A stretch of DNA of 64,000 nucleotides from Mortierella alpina (lineage: Eukaryota > Mortierellomycota > Mortierellomycetes > Mortierellales > Mortierellaceae), in NCBI GenBank assembly GCA_029449245.1, contig JANATF010000004.1:1240001-1304000 (forward strand), given 5' to 3'. This document shows positions 46,397 through 58,860 of this stretch, in pieces. The notes under the pieces are model-generated. The model searched no databases. It was not told where the DNA came from and saw nothing but the letters and a program-made list of their open reading frames with translations. Within the stretch, counting starts at the first letter, position 1. Every line of letters starts with the position of its first letter. A program made the translations under genes and the position numbers.

Positions 46397-48233
46397 ATGG
46401 CCGACCACCAGGAACTCATTGCCAACTTTGTCGGCGTCGTCGGGTCTACACCCGAGCAGGCCCAGTTCTATCTCGAGGCCAACAACTGGGACATCAACGT
46501 AAAGCTTTGACAATTGACCTTGGTACCTGCACGAGTGCCGATTCGAAGGAAACAACAGACGAGCCATGTCCTGCGACTCATGCGTGTCTTTTCTTTTTTT
46601 TTTCTAGTCTGCCATGAGCAATTACTACGAGGAGCCCGAGGCAGGCACAACAGGAGGGCAAGGACAATCCACAGCATCTCTATCGCAGGCTGGTGACGAC
46701 GACGACGACGACGACGATCTGGACGATATCATCGCGCGCTCGGCTCCCAAGGCGTCTGCTGCGGATGGCAAGCGCAAGGCAGAGTCTAGTGCGTCAGGAC
46801 GCAGGCAAGGGTAAGCGTGTGTTCCTCGTGAGTTGGAGTTGCAAGGATGAGGTCCTTTTATGTTCCCTTTCCTTCTGGAAGAACCACAAAACACGCTGAC
46901 TTTTTGAACGTATTACTTACTTATATCTTGAAACAGAGGCATCTCGACTTTCCGCGACTTGGCAAAGAGTGAGGATGAGGACGAGCCGTCATCGGATGAG
47001 GAGTCGCAAAACTACTTTGCTGGAGGCGAGAAATCGTACGTCAGACGCTGCTCTTCAATTTCTGGATACATTGGCAAGGATTGAGTGCTCAGTAGGAGCT
47101 GTGGAAAGCTGACACCTTCTGGGCGATATCTTTTCCCGTTCTTGTTTCGATAGCGGTGTGATGGTTCAAGGTCCTCCAGGAAAGAAGGATCCTAACGCAC
47201 TCGTAGAGGACATTTTGAAAAAGGCGGCCAAGTAAGTGATGGGGCAATCCAAGACGCTTACTTGTGCTGTTACATTTATATCGCAGATCGTTGATTTTTC
47301 GCATCATCATCTTTTTGGTAGAGGTGGACAGAAGCGTGAAGAAGAACCTCAACAGCCCGCTCCCAAAAAGTCATACTTCACCGGCTCCGGTAACGTTTGA
47401 CAAAATTTTCGCCGTTTAATGTTTTCAGTCCACTTGCAACCAAATGTTCTCTGGAGTGCGTTTTTTGGCATTGACTTTCGTTCCCGTTTCATCTTTGCTT
47501 CGTTACAAAATCTTTGTAACTCGTAGGAAACCGCCTGGGTAGTGAAGCAGAGAGCTCGAGCTCTTCCATCCCAACTGCACCACAAGTACCTGTACGATCC
47601 ACCCCTTCTCCCGAGGTCCTCGAAACCGTCACTCGCAGTCTTACATTCTGGAGAAACGGATACAGTCTGGAGGATGGTCCACTGATGAGCTATACCGACC
47701 CCGCGAACAGCGAGTTCCTGGATGCCATTAACCGAGGACAGGCCCCACTCAAGTTCCTCAACATTAAACCCGGACAGCCTGTTGAAATGAGAGTTGCCAA
47801 GCGCATGGATGAGGACTACCAGGAGCCACCCAAGGCCCCACCCAAAGCATTTGAGGGTACAGGAAACCGTCTAGGAAGTGTTGCATCGTCAGGATCTGGA
47901 TCGAATACTCCTGGTGCCTTCCCCGGCGATCAGAGCTCCTCCAGTGCGTCCCAGGCGTCGGTACCAGTACCGCGTAGCTTGGAGATTGATGAGTCACAGC
48001 CAGTGACATCGATTCAGATCCGGCTGGCGGATGGAACGAGGATGGTGGCAAGATTCAACCACACACATACGATCAACGACATTCGGGGATTCATTAATGC
48101 TTCGCGTGCAGGAGAGGGCTCGAGGCCATATGTGCTTCAGACGACTTTCCCAAAGAAGGATCTCGATGACGTGACACAAACGGTCAAGGATGCTGGACTA
48201 TTGAATGCTGTTGTTCTGCAACGGCTGTTGTGA
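46397..48233 (+). CDS. SHP1: Cdc48/p97 cofactor, UBA-SEP-UBX (p47/Shp1)
   Basis: Adaptor linking the Cdc48 ATPase to ubiquitinated substrates, membrane fusion and phosphatase control. Six exons: 46397-46498, 46608-46810, 46937-47035, 47154-47231, 47322-47389, 47527-48233; 418 aa. UBA at 1-45 (FVGVVGSTPEQAQFYLEANNWDI), an Asp-run (about 62-70), the SGVMVQGPPG motif, SEP at about 217-290 (LTFWRNGYSLEDGPLMSY, FLDAINRGQAPLKF), and UBX at 335-418 (TSIQIRLADGTRMVARFN). The UBX R..FPR loop reads TTFPKKDL, so it differs slightly from the canonical FPR. A possible polyadenylation signal AATAAA lies at about 48363. Confidence 0.95.
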
Positions 48234-48443
48234 TTTTATGTTTGCGGAGCATAGAGAAAGGAAATCTGATCACACCCAGGATCGAAAGCGGGAAGTCTTT
48301 TCTTTTTCTGGCGAGGAAGAGAAGGAGGGGGAGGGGGGGAGTTAACGAGACAATGCCGGAGGAATAAAGAAAACAATAGTTTGACGGCAGACACATTATA
48401 TGATATAGTCAACTACTCTGGGTTGGTTATTATGTACAGAAGT

Positions 48444-51400
48444 CTACTTATCATTCAGATCGGACACGACCCAGGCACCGACGCGCTTGGCATATTTAGA
48501 CATGAGCTCGCTGAGATCACGGACGACAAAGGCGCAGACAACCATGTTCAAAAACTCGCAGAGTCGCCGAAGTCGGTTGACAATCTGGATGTGTGTCTGG
48601 AAGGGCGCGAGTAGGCTGTAGTGCCTCAGCATAGACTCTAAGACATAGCTCGCTTGGAACAGTTGGATCACAGACTCTGTATAAGCCGAAATGTCCTCGC
48701 TGGAAGATAACAAACATGTGGAAAAGAAAATGAGGAAAAAGTTAATGAATGTTCTTGCGCTCAGTTGAGAGGGTTGTGTTTACAAAGGGGTAGGGGGGGG
48801 GATCTCCATACCATTTGTCATTGCCGATCGACTTTTGCACAGTCTTGGAAAAGTTCTTCCACTGACTCTTCAGGTCCGTCGCGCTCCCAAAGAGACTGGA
48901 CGATAAACTGAACGATGTGCCTGACGTTGCGTGGCTCGACGACATAGGCTCGTCCTGATCCAATGGGTCTTGAGAGGCAGTGGCAGTTGACCCTGATCCA
49001 CTCCAATCGCCGCCTTCATCAAGGGATCCATATTGCTGATGTTGCTGCTGTTGCTGTTGCTGTTGCTGTGACACTCCTGGTATGCCTCCTGGTCCGGTAC
49101 CAGGGTGCTTACCTGGCCGATGAATGAACGACAACTTCTTGCTCGTTTTGATCCACAATTGCAATGCCGTCGTTTCAATCGCGTCCAGCTCCTTCAATAG
49201 CACTGCACGGTTCTGATCTCCTTCAGCTCCACCGCCTGGCTCCACGAGGAGGATCAACGTGCCCTTTTTAGCCTGCGCTGTCATTCGCTCAAGCATGGTG
49301 GCCATGGTCTGACAAGCCGTGATCTTAAAGTCCCAGGCAGGTAGGCGCACCAGTTTCTGGTACCAGATCTGACGTGGCACAAACAATTTCTTGGTCAAGA
49401 ACCCGCCCGAGACCATGGTTTGCTCCAGAAGACGCATGAGCCAGAAGCAGCGGAAGAATGGGTCTTGTGGAGCAGGTGGAGACTCGGTTGCAGGAGATAG
49501 AGAAGGGGACTATGACGCAAAAAAAAAAAAAAAAATAGAGAATGAGAGGGTTTAGGAGAGAGAAGGAGAGATCGACAATGAGCAAGTCTTGTCAGCAATG
49601 CGGATAGTGAGGAGGTGTTCAATAACGTTGACGCAAAAGAAAATGATAAACTCACGCTGTTCATGCCGCCAAGTGGATCTTCTGCGAGGACGTCATACAG
49701 AGTCAAGGCGGTAGCAGGATAACTTGCTGGAGGTGCTGAGAAGCTGTTATAGTTCGGTCCAGTCATGGGTCCGCTATGTCCGCTGTTACCGCTGGAGATG
49801 CTTGGTGTGAAAGTCCTTTCGACAGAAACGACGGGTCTGGTCAACTCAGGACTCACTCGTGGAGAATTGGGCATACTCCTAAGAGCAGCCTTCCGGGTCG
49901 ACATCTTCTGTTGTTGTTGTTGTTGTTGTTGTTTTAGAGTTGCGTCGGCAATGGGGACGCGAGAAAGAGGCATGAGCGACTGTGGCGACCGCTGCCTCTG
50001 GTTGGAGAGTAACGATGCTTGCGAAAACGACTGGTGTATTGTGATAGATGACTGTTTGGGTTTTCTTTCGAGTTCATCGTCCGATGATGACACCACCAGC
50101 GGTGGTAGGCTCTGATGTGGATCAATGCGACTCTCTGCCCGTTTGAGTGCTGTAGCACCCTTTGCGCCTAGGTATCAATGAAGGAAAGAAGCCATTCACG
50201 AGGTCTTAAAATTTGCATGGCTATCAAGGTGATGTATACTATCCGAGCTCAATATGCAATGCTTACCACTTCTAGGTATTGGAACTGAAGGATATGGATC
50301 CACGCTAAGGTCCAACCGGGGTTGAGAAGCGGACTTGGTCGTGCTGCAAGAAGCGAACTCGGGCAGCCATGTATCCACCTCGGACACGTCCCAGCCGCTT
50401 AGATCTAAGGAATCAGTTCTCTCCCTCTCGGGAGAAATGGGCGACAGGGGCGATGCTACTGAGGCTAAGCGTTCATGAAGATGCTGAGGATCCGAGAATC
50501 GCCCGTGTCCCGAACTCTGCTGGTGAACACTACTCGAATGGGGAGGATGGTTCGGAGAGCGCGAAGTTCCAACTCCTGGGATATGAAGCTGCTTAGACTG
50601 CTTAGGGCTGGATGGCGATGGTGGAGGCGAGGAAAGGGATGATGCTGCCACGATTGGTTGCGACACTAGCGTTGCAACTGTACACTTTTTGGATGACGAG
50701 GGTCGAGTGAGGTGACTGGGGCCGATAGGAGGTGTAAGCGGACTTGATGGAGTGGACGCGTTGGCGGCGGAAACCGCTGCCTTTTTTCCGCCGTTCAGAA
50801 GAGCATACTGTGCGGCCAATGGGTGTGGCGGTACTGGGATGCTGGCATTGGGTATTGGCGGCAAAGGCATACATGGTGCTGAGAACAGGAGATCCTCCAT
50901 TTTCACTCGGTCTTTTTTCTTGGTAGGTTTGCATGATGAAGCCGGGCAGGATATAGGTGGAGAAAGCCGCTTTTGGGCCTGATATTGAAGGTTTTCTGCT
51001 GCAGCAACGACATCTCCTGTAACACGGTGAACGGACCCAGAAGTGTGCGATCTAAAATGGTGCCGTCCAGAGGTCTCTCCAGCGTCGACGGCGACGTTAG
51101 ATCCTGTTGGGGTGGGTATGGAGTCAGCCCGTACACGGGGTTGAGTCGGCTTCAACGATAAGGGCATTGACACCATGCCCATCGTAATGTCATGCGTCTT
51201 GAGGGATTGTTTAGCCTGCATTACTAATGCAGGTACTAGTGCCTCCTTGGCGTCTTCCATTGGAGCAGTGGCCGATGTGAGAGCTGAAGAGCCATCCTGT
51301 GCTCTTGGCTCTGGCGTTTGCTGTAGGTTTGAGTTTAGTGACAGACGTGGCTCGTGCTTGGGCTGTGGCATGGATGATGAACGGCACTGTATGACCGGTT

Positions 51401-51994
51401 GTTTACCCGTCGGTTCATCAATGGCTCGCGCGGCAGTCGGCGGACTGGGCGGACTGGGAGGAGTTGAGAGCAGGTGAATGCGGCACAGATACGAGTCATG
51501 CTTTAAATACAGCGAAACAGGGGTGAACGTTAATGAAGGCATGGTTAGACCAGAGCACCCAAGCAGGTTTGCGCGCGCGTGTGTATGTGCTGTAAAGTGA
51601 TTTCCCTGTCTTTGTGCGCCCACCACGAATAGAGCTCACATTCTGTTGGTCGAGGCATGTCAATGCGAGAACTTACAATCACTCGCAATCGCTCCTGCTC
51701 GTCTGCAGCGGAGCTGGCCTCCATGACCCTACCCAGCAGGGTCACAGCTTCGCTATACCCCTCCAATGCGCCATTGATGTCGCCTTCATTATCCATCTGA
51801 ACTGCAGCCTGGGCCTCAAGAAGAGCCTTCATTAGTAGTGTCTTTGAAGTGGAGGAGGACTTTGGCCTTTCTGAAGCTGGGTTCGAGTTTTGCTGAGCGG
51901 GTTTGAATAAAGTGGTGTCCACTGAGCCGAATTCAACGCGCTGCTGGGCGGGCTGGAGAGAATGGGATGAATCCATGACGCCTGCAGTAGACAT
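48444..51994 (-). CDS. MIT-domain protein, 1005 aa
   Basis: Five exons (51994-51677, 51500-50267, 50167-49656, 49509-48812, 48699-48444) join in frame. The MIT domain spans about residues 50-120 and is split by intron 1: LLMKALLEAQAAVQMDNEG, ALEGYSEAVTLLGRVM, then RLRVIHDSYLCRIHLL, the typical last helix. MIT domains bind ESCRT-III or microtubule partners on endosomes. A long Ser/Pro-rich middle follows, with a polyGln stretch. A conserved-looking C-terminal half contains DPFFRCFWLMRLLEQTMVSG, LFVPRQIWYQKLVRLPAW, KKLSFIHRPGK and LKSQWKNFSKTVQKS, and ends with helices ending in LMSKYAKRVGAWVV. Similar MIT proteins occur across fungi; I know no assigned function. Confidence 0.82.
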
Positions 51995-52773
51995 TGCTGC
52001 AATGAGGCAATGTAATGTGGGGGGTGAAGCGGGGGTCAATTAAGGAGGCAGTAGTGCGACTGAGAAGGGGTGTCTTTTGGGGCACTGACAGCAAAAAGGC
52101 GTGCCAACAATGTGTGAGTGTGGCAGCAGGAATTAGAGCTCAATCAAGGCAACCGGTGGGGCAGCGCGAATGGACAAGGTCATGAATGATAGCAGCAGTG
52201 CATGTACAAGCAAGGACGGAAGGAAGAGGGGGATGGACGGGCGGGAAGGAGAATCCAGCAACACCAGGCAGAAGGACGAGGAAGAAATGAAAAAAGGAAC
52301 AAGGGGACAGGCCACACTCTATTAGATACATGCACAAGGTGATCAGAGGACAACGTATACATTACGGTCCCCAGCCGGGGGTCCGCATTTCGACCATGGT
52401 ATGAGCTATTTGTTGTGCAAACAATTCTGTCGGGCAAGGTCCGCAAGGGGCAGTGAACGAGCTACCCGAGCCTTTGGCCATTGGCTTTCGCCCCTAATAC
52501 GCTCCCTTCATCTCGGCCCGAAAAGCGCTAGTCCACGCCTTCTTTCCTTCCGTGCCTGAAGTCCAAACTTGGGCGATGCTGCTGGCCTGCGCTCTAAGGT
52601 GAAAATAAAAGAGCAGGCGCCACGGACCTTTGCCAAGGCAAAGGCAACAGGGACCGTGAGCTGTTCGGATGCTCCTCGTAGGTGTTACTTCAAAACAATA
52701 CAATATTTCAGCTTGAAGTGACTGAGTGATGTATGTACTTGTACACAGTTACAATCTTTCGGACTTTCATGGT
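51995..52773. other. Intergenic, about 0.8 kb
   Basis: Upstream of the MIT-domain gene. Short frames only; no repeat or RNA recognised. Confidence 0.45.
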
Positions 52774-53031
52774 ATGGACGCAAAAGTACCTATACTTTCG
52801 CAACGGTATCGTGGTATACAAGGCTTTCTGCTCATGTCGCAAGAACACGCTCAAAAGGAAAATTACGCGTATCCGTGCGACTACGCATTTTGCCAAGAGA
52901 TGGTAGAAAAACGCGTGGCCAAAGAGCCACATATCAAAAATGTGATCGAGGGTGTGAACCCTGACGGTCTTTTGGCTGAAAGTCGACAAGAGGCTCAAGA
53001 GGCTCAAGCGGCGTGGAGGGATAAGGTCTGA
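52774..53031 (+). CDS. Possible small protein, 85 aa
   Basis: Frame from MDAKVPILSQRYRGIQGF to AQAAWRDKV, hydrophilic, with YPCDYAFCQEMVEKRV in the middle and an Ala/Gln/Glu-rich helical end. An upstream in-frame ATG at 52726 would add 16 residues. I do not recognise it; amino-acid composition looks protein-like, but the evidence is only the open frame. It ends about 170 bp before the MAPEG gene on the same strand. Confidence 0.3.
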   Translation: MDAKVPILSQRYRGIQGFLLMSQEHAQKENYAYPCDYAFCQEMVEKRVAKEPHIKNVIEGVNPDGLLAESRQEAQEAQAAWRDKV

Positions 53032-53075
53032 TCAGATCGGAGCAGTCTTTGCTTTATTTCCGGAAGCTTGCGACG

Positions 53076-53083
53076 TATAAATA
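53076..53083 (+). promoter_or_regulatory. TATA box of the MAPEG gene
   Basis: TATAAATA, about 120 bp upstream of the start codon at 53204 and followed by a CT-rich leader. Confidence 0.5.
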
Positions 53084-53203
53084 TACTCGATCTCTCGCTC
53101 TCTTGCAGTTGCCACTCCACATTGGATCATCCTACAGCATACTCGCACTCTCCTCTACAGAACCCTCTACTACAGCACTCGCTCCCTTCTTCCTTCACAT
53201 AAA

Positions 53204-53739
53204 ATGGTCACCATCACTCTTGCCCCAGAGTACGGTTATGTAAGGCTATGTAAAGCTACAATGCCCTGTTCTATAGACCATTTTCTCCAGAAGCAGGCCA
53301 TCTCACATTAACGTCGTTTGGAAAATAGACCGTCATTGCAACCGTCGTGTCTATTATTCTGGTGACACTTCTGGGATCAAGAGTGACCATGTACCGTGAT
53401 GTTGCCAAGGTCCCTTTGCCCTTCCTGTACGCCGATGCCGCAGACTGCCAGGCGGATCCAAAAAAGCACTTGTTCAATTGCTACCAACGTGTTCACCAGA
53501 ACACACTCGAGGGGTTCAGCAGCTTCCTGGCCACGCTTTTGTTTGCGGGGCTTTGGTTTCCGATCGTTGCTCCCATCCTAGCATTGATCTGGTGTCTGGG
53601 CAGAATCTTTTATTTCTTTGGCTACACTACTGGTAGACCCCGCGCCAGACTGATGGGCGCCTTTGGACATATCGGTGAGCTCGGCCTTTTGGGCCTGACC
53701 GGTTATATTGCCTACGATATTCTAGCATCTAAAGTATGA
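53204..53739 (+). CDS. MAPEG-family membrane protein, MGST3-like
   Basis: Microsomal glutathione transferase/peroxidase-type protein of ER or mitochondrial membranes. Two exons (53204-53239, 53329-53739) give 148 aa, normal for MGST3. Evidence: LAPEYGYTVIATVVSIIL at the N-terminus, then FNCYQRVHQNTLEGFSSFL (the MAPEG 'N..QR.H.N..E' signature), GRIFYFFGYTTGRPRARL, and four hydrophobic helices. Activity cannot be confirmed from sequence. Confidence 0.92.
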
Positions 53740-53846
53740 GATGTATTGAAGGCGACAATGTTCGATAGACCATCTCAAGAGAAATAACAATAACAATGTC
53801 AATGCAATAATTGTGTTAAGATCGTCTTCAAGTACATGTTCATGAA

Positions 53847-56800
53847 TCAATTTTTATCATATTGTCGAGCATCTATCTCTACATGGGTGTCCTTGAAGTC
53901 CCCGTTATTCGAACTCGTCACAGTGGTACTCTCAGTGTCGTCGTCATCAGCGATGTCAGTTATGTGCTGTAAACCTGCGTTGACCTGCTGCTTACTGCCC
54001 GACATGGCATCGCCTTCATCATCACAGCCTGAGCCTTTGGCAGCCTGCTCATCGACGTAAACGAGCCCTTCTTCGCTTTCACTAAAGACAACCGGTCGTG
54101 CGCTTCGACTGATTCTGAAGCTACCAGAACTTCCTCTTAATGGGTTGTAAAGAATCGGGTGCTGACTGACGCTGTAGTCCTCGACGAATGCCTCGGAACC
54201 AGGCAACCTCGATTCAATGTCCTCAGAACCCCGGTAAAAGGCATGATCGCCTGCCGAGACTGATGCTAGAGATGGAGAAGAGAAGGAACCATAGCGAGGG
54301 CTTCCCGCGTACCTCTGCAACAGAGGACTCTCCACGCTCGTAAGTTTCCTTCGCAACAAAGACCGACGCTCTCCAAACCACCTCCGACGATTCCTTTCCG
54401 TCATCGGGGATACGGGCAAGATCAGAGGGCGTCGGGTCTCTGGCGAAGAACTTGTTCTAGGGGCAGTCTGATGACTGGTGGTGTTTCCTGTTTGTAGTTC
54501 GTTGTGGTTAACCGCATCCAATTCTTGAAAAGGACTAGGGTTTTCGGAACGCTGTGACAGCGTAGGACCACACTCTTCAGATAGTGACTCGACCCTCCTA
54601 AGCCCTAGTCCTAATATCGGTCCTGTTGACTGAATGCAGTTCAGAATTGGCCGCTGTCGTCTCCGTGCAAAAGCAGGCCGTCCTTGAGAAATCACTGGAG
54701 AAGCTACGGTAGAATCGGATACAAAGGTGCTCGGTATATTCGCCTGTGGCACAAGAACAGGCACTTCCACCCGGATCTCGGGCTGCTCCAAGGCGCCACC
54801 AGAGCGACGATCGATGTTTTTAAGCACGAATCCTACAAGCATGCCACAGAGCCCCATCGAAATGAAGAACATCTCAACGGGAAGAAAGCTGTTGCCTACA
54901 ACACGAATGGTAGCAACAATTGGCGGAACCAACGTTAACGAAATGTTAAGAAAGCTGGAACTGATCCCGTATGCTTTTCCAAGGTGCAGTTCATTGGTGA
55001 CCACGCTAATAAAATGCAATTGTTGAGTTAGTCTTTAGATTTTATAATGAACGCCCGGCGTGAACAGTAAGCCCAGTATCATACCATGCAATGGAAGGCC
55101 AAAGTGCCACCCCATACATCGAGTAGGCAACACCAAGTAATGAAAACGCAAAGACCGGGCTCAGGGTGGTTAAGCCGAGTGTAGAATGAACAATGACCAT
55201 GATGAACGCTGAAGCGATCAACGTGCTAGCCCGGCTACCGTAGCGGTCCACGAGCATCCCAAATCCAGGCACCAGGACTGCGCCGAGGGTGTCTGGAATA
55301 CCCATAACCGCTGTAGCCTTTCGAGGATTGCCTGGATACCACTTGGACTGAAGAAAGTCGCTGGCAATGTTGTTGAAAGGCACGACGGTCCCGTAAAGCA
55401 AGACTGTAAGTGCACAAACGAGCCAAAAGGTCAATGGGAACACCTTCAAGTCATTCCACCAGCTCTGCCAGAGGGAGTCCTGCCTCCGACCACCATATGA
55501 TTGATCCGTGACGATGTGGAGAGAAGATTGCATTCGCGCCTTGCCATGTCCTCCCGTACGCCCAGTGCTGTGAATAGAATCTGAAAAGCTGACCCCGCGC
55601 CGCAGAGGACCTGGATATTGCTGCTGCGTGGATGACTGAGTTGGGGAACGTGCAAAAGAGGAGCGCGACGAGGCACAATCTGCAGTATTGGTAGAGTCCG
55701 TGCGATGCAGAGTGTTGCTGGATGTTGCAAGAAGCGGGGTCAAAGTAGTTTCAGTCGATTCCAGTACATGCTGTCTTCGGGGCGGGTCGATGACATTCAC
55801 CAGGACGACAGCTGACATGAATGAGGCTACACAGCTGAGAGTGCCGATCCAGATTGCCGTCGGAACACCCCATCGCTGCTCCGCCCAGGGTGTAATGAGC
55901 GTGTTGACGACGGATCCTATTTTTGGTATAGTCCAAATTTAGTCCAGGGTTAGCGTTGGGACTGAAGTTCATTTAGAATGCACGGATGCATGGAAGGATC
56001 GACTCACCAAACCTGGCAATGCACAAGTTCAATCCAAGCGCAAATGCTAGCTCGTGTCCTCTATCAGGATCAGAAATAAGTAGTATATCAGCACACCTGA
56101 TCATGGTCTGGACGAAAACATATTTGGGCTGGTATAGAAATGCACTAGCATGCCATACTTGAACTGCATAGTCGTGATGCTCGCTTGAGCAACACCACAG
56201 CTTTCGCCGCCAATGCCAAAGATGGCCCGTCCAACCAACATTATCCACACTCGGCGAGACTGCACCCCGATAGAAAAAATCGTCTGCCCGATACAGACAC
56301 ACGAACTGAGTCCTAGAAGCACGATCTGGGGACCGAACTTGTCGACAAGTGACCCAAAGAAGAAGGGTAGGACAGTATTGGGCAAGGAGTAGACGCTATA
56401 GAGGGTGGATAGCAAGTACTGGTAGTCGTTGTAGGGCATGTCGAGGTACTTTTGCAACTGCGTATTGAGGGCGGCCGGATTATCGTACGCTATGCGATTC
56501 AGCCAAGGTCGAGGTTGTTAGCCCTTCGAAGCATGCCATATTCGATTGGTGCAGTGGCGCACGGCTTACCAAAGTAGTTGCCAAAGAGAAGAAGGCACGA
56601 TAATGAAAGAATCCACCAGCGTCTAGAGCTCTCCGCGGGAGGCACGCCAATGGGGTCAACAGGCTCCCGTCCTAACGACGGAGACTTCAGGGCATGGGAG
56701 CGAGTAAGCGCCAGAGGCGGGAAGGACTCGAGCAACGTGGTGGACTCTGCCGATTCTGTGGACTCTATGGACTCTGTAGTGTTGCGAACACCCAGCGAGC

Positions 56801-56894
56801 TGTCCAAGGCCGACCCCTTCTGCAGGGTCATAAGTAGTAGCAGGAAGAGGTGAAGGGGGTAGCAAGTAAGAGAGTTTGGAATACGCAAGTGCAC
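53847..56894 (-). CDS. MFS transporter, MFSD1-like
   Basis: Major facilitator of the MFSD1 type; animal MFSD1 exports dipeptides from lysosomes. Five exons (56894-56570, 56489-56159, 56060-56008, 55916-55085, 55005-53847) give 899 aa, or 878 aa if translation starts at Met 56831 (MTLQKGSALD), which I find equally plausible. TM1 is SLSCLLLFGNYFAYDNPAAL. MFS motif A-like FFFGSLVDKFG follows TM2, then GRAIFGIGGES, QFKGHELAFALGLNLCIARFGS (a good MFSD1 match), a long Ser-rich loop, and the second half with GFGMLVDRYGSRAS and LHLGKAYGISSSF. The about 280-residue hydrophilic C-tail is unusually long. Confidence 0.86.
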
Positions 56895-58860
56895 TTAGAG
56901 ACCAAGAGATACAGTGCGAAAGAGGGGAAGCGTGTGAGAGAAGGAGTGAATGCAAGAGGAATGGGCACATGCAAGCAGTGAATGCAGCAGTGGAATTAAG
57001 AGATTATGCACGGGTCAAGTGAGCCATGACCCGGTTTGGCGGCAGCGGCAACAAGGGCTCTCTCCACCGCAGGCTGTGGGGGATCGGACAGAGAGCGGGG
57101 CACGAGAGTGCAGGACGGCGAAGAAGAGGGCAGGAATGTGTGCGAAAAATATTGAGAGAGCAAGAGGAAGAGAGGAAGAGAGGAAGAGAAAGAGTGAGAG
57201 TGAGAGAAGTGACAGAAGAGAAAATGCGTGAGAATGCAGAGGACGAGCGAGTGGTCTGGTTGGTGAGCTTGGATGAAAATGCGTTATTTTCGTCAGCCGC
57301 AGGCGAGGGTTGGGTTTGGATCCGTGCGGGGCACACATGGCTCGTGTGGTTTATCCGTGCTGCAGAGCGGGATCTCCGGTGAGCACCTGTCCCACATCCA
57401 CACTGCTGCAGCAGATCGTAAAGCATCCGCAGACACTGCAACCTCGCTCCTTTCATTCTCACACCCTCTCGTTACTACATTGACGACCAGCACAGCATCA
57501 CCTCTACCCGCATCACACACCGGGTGCTAGAACTCACGTGCATCGGTACGAAGCACTCCTCAACCACACACCTCGCTGTCAAAGGCGGAGAACCTCATTC
57601 CCCAACATACACACAACACGCAAGAAACGCAAGATCGTATTCGATGGCTAGAGCCACTATCGCCCTTTTTATTCTGCACTGACAGGTCCGTGTCGCACAT
57701 TATCGCCCTGAGCATTCAACCTCACAGGTCGCATAAACCATGGAAGCATGCGCGCTTGCTGCATTGACAATGGCAAGGAACGTGCATACCAATCAAGCTA
57801 AACATGGTCTGGCTGAACAAGGAGACTTGCCAAGGAGTTCGAATGGCTGCTATTAAGAGACGCACTGGCCCGAGATATGGAATTCACATGTCCATCCTCT
57901 TGGTGCAATCCAGATCAACTACAAAGTCAATAACACTCTCACTTGATTCATAAAGGGCGACTCAGGATGAGCGGTAGCGGGAGCAGTCCACGCTTACGGC
58001 CGATCGCCTCCTTCTAGAAAGAGAAATAATGAATCCTGGAAACCAACTCCTGAACATACTTATCACTTTTACCTTCTGAACAAGCACGCGACGGGCTGCT
58101 TGTACGTATGCCAACAGACTGGCACAATGGTTTCGGAGCAAAGACTCAAATCGTGTCTACGTTGTTCTGACTCCCCTCAGCTCGATAGTTATAGACACTA
58201 GTCAATGCCGCCATGCACTGTATCATGAATCACCGATTCAAGGTCAATCGGAGCGCTGTATTTTTCGGTGCGTTCCTAATTTAGACCAAGCCATGCTATT
58301 CATGCCCAATATCCCCTGCTTATGGTGAACTCTTTTTTCGGCAGATAAAATCGAGGGAGCGGAAAAATGACAGAGAGGGAAGGAGAGGAGAGAATTGATT
58401 GTGGAGAAGCATACAGATACGCAAATAGGGTGGGAGTGCAGGGTGGGAGTGCAGGGGGTGAATGAATATGCTCATGCTCCCTGTTCTGTCTACTACGTCT
58501 CCTTGCACCGTACTGAATCGGTTTCTGTCACTGAGGTTGTGAGCATTCGAGAGAGAGTGCATACTGTATCTCTCCCGCTCCACCCACCGCGAGTCTCCAA
58601 CCTCGACCCCTGCTTCCAGCCTGTCCTTTTTTTTTTTTTTGGCTTGATCCTGTTCAACTCGCTCACCTCTTTGTATTTGGGTTTCCCGTCCCAGGAACAC
58701 GCGTGCCTTTTTTCCCTTCACCCAATTTTTTATTTTGTTTTTCTTTCCTCTGCACACTTTTGCTCCAATACTTCCCCTTTGCACGTTTTCTCCATTGCAC
58801 CGTTCCTGCCCTTCAGCAACCACACCCCCGCGCTACCTGTCGCCATCCTCCTTCTCCAGC
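56895..58860. other. Intergenic, about 2 kb
   Basis: Divergent promoter region between the MFS transporter (minus) and the kinesin (plus). GA-rich around 57150-57240, CT-rich just before the kinesin. I see no gene or RNA in the AT-balanced centre (57.5-58.4 kb). Confidence 0.5.
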
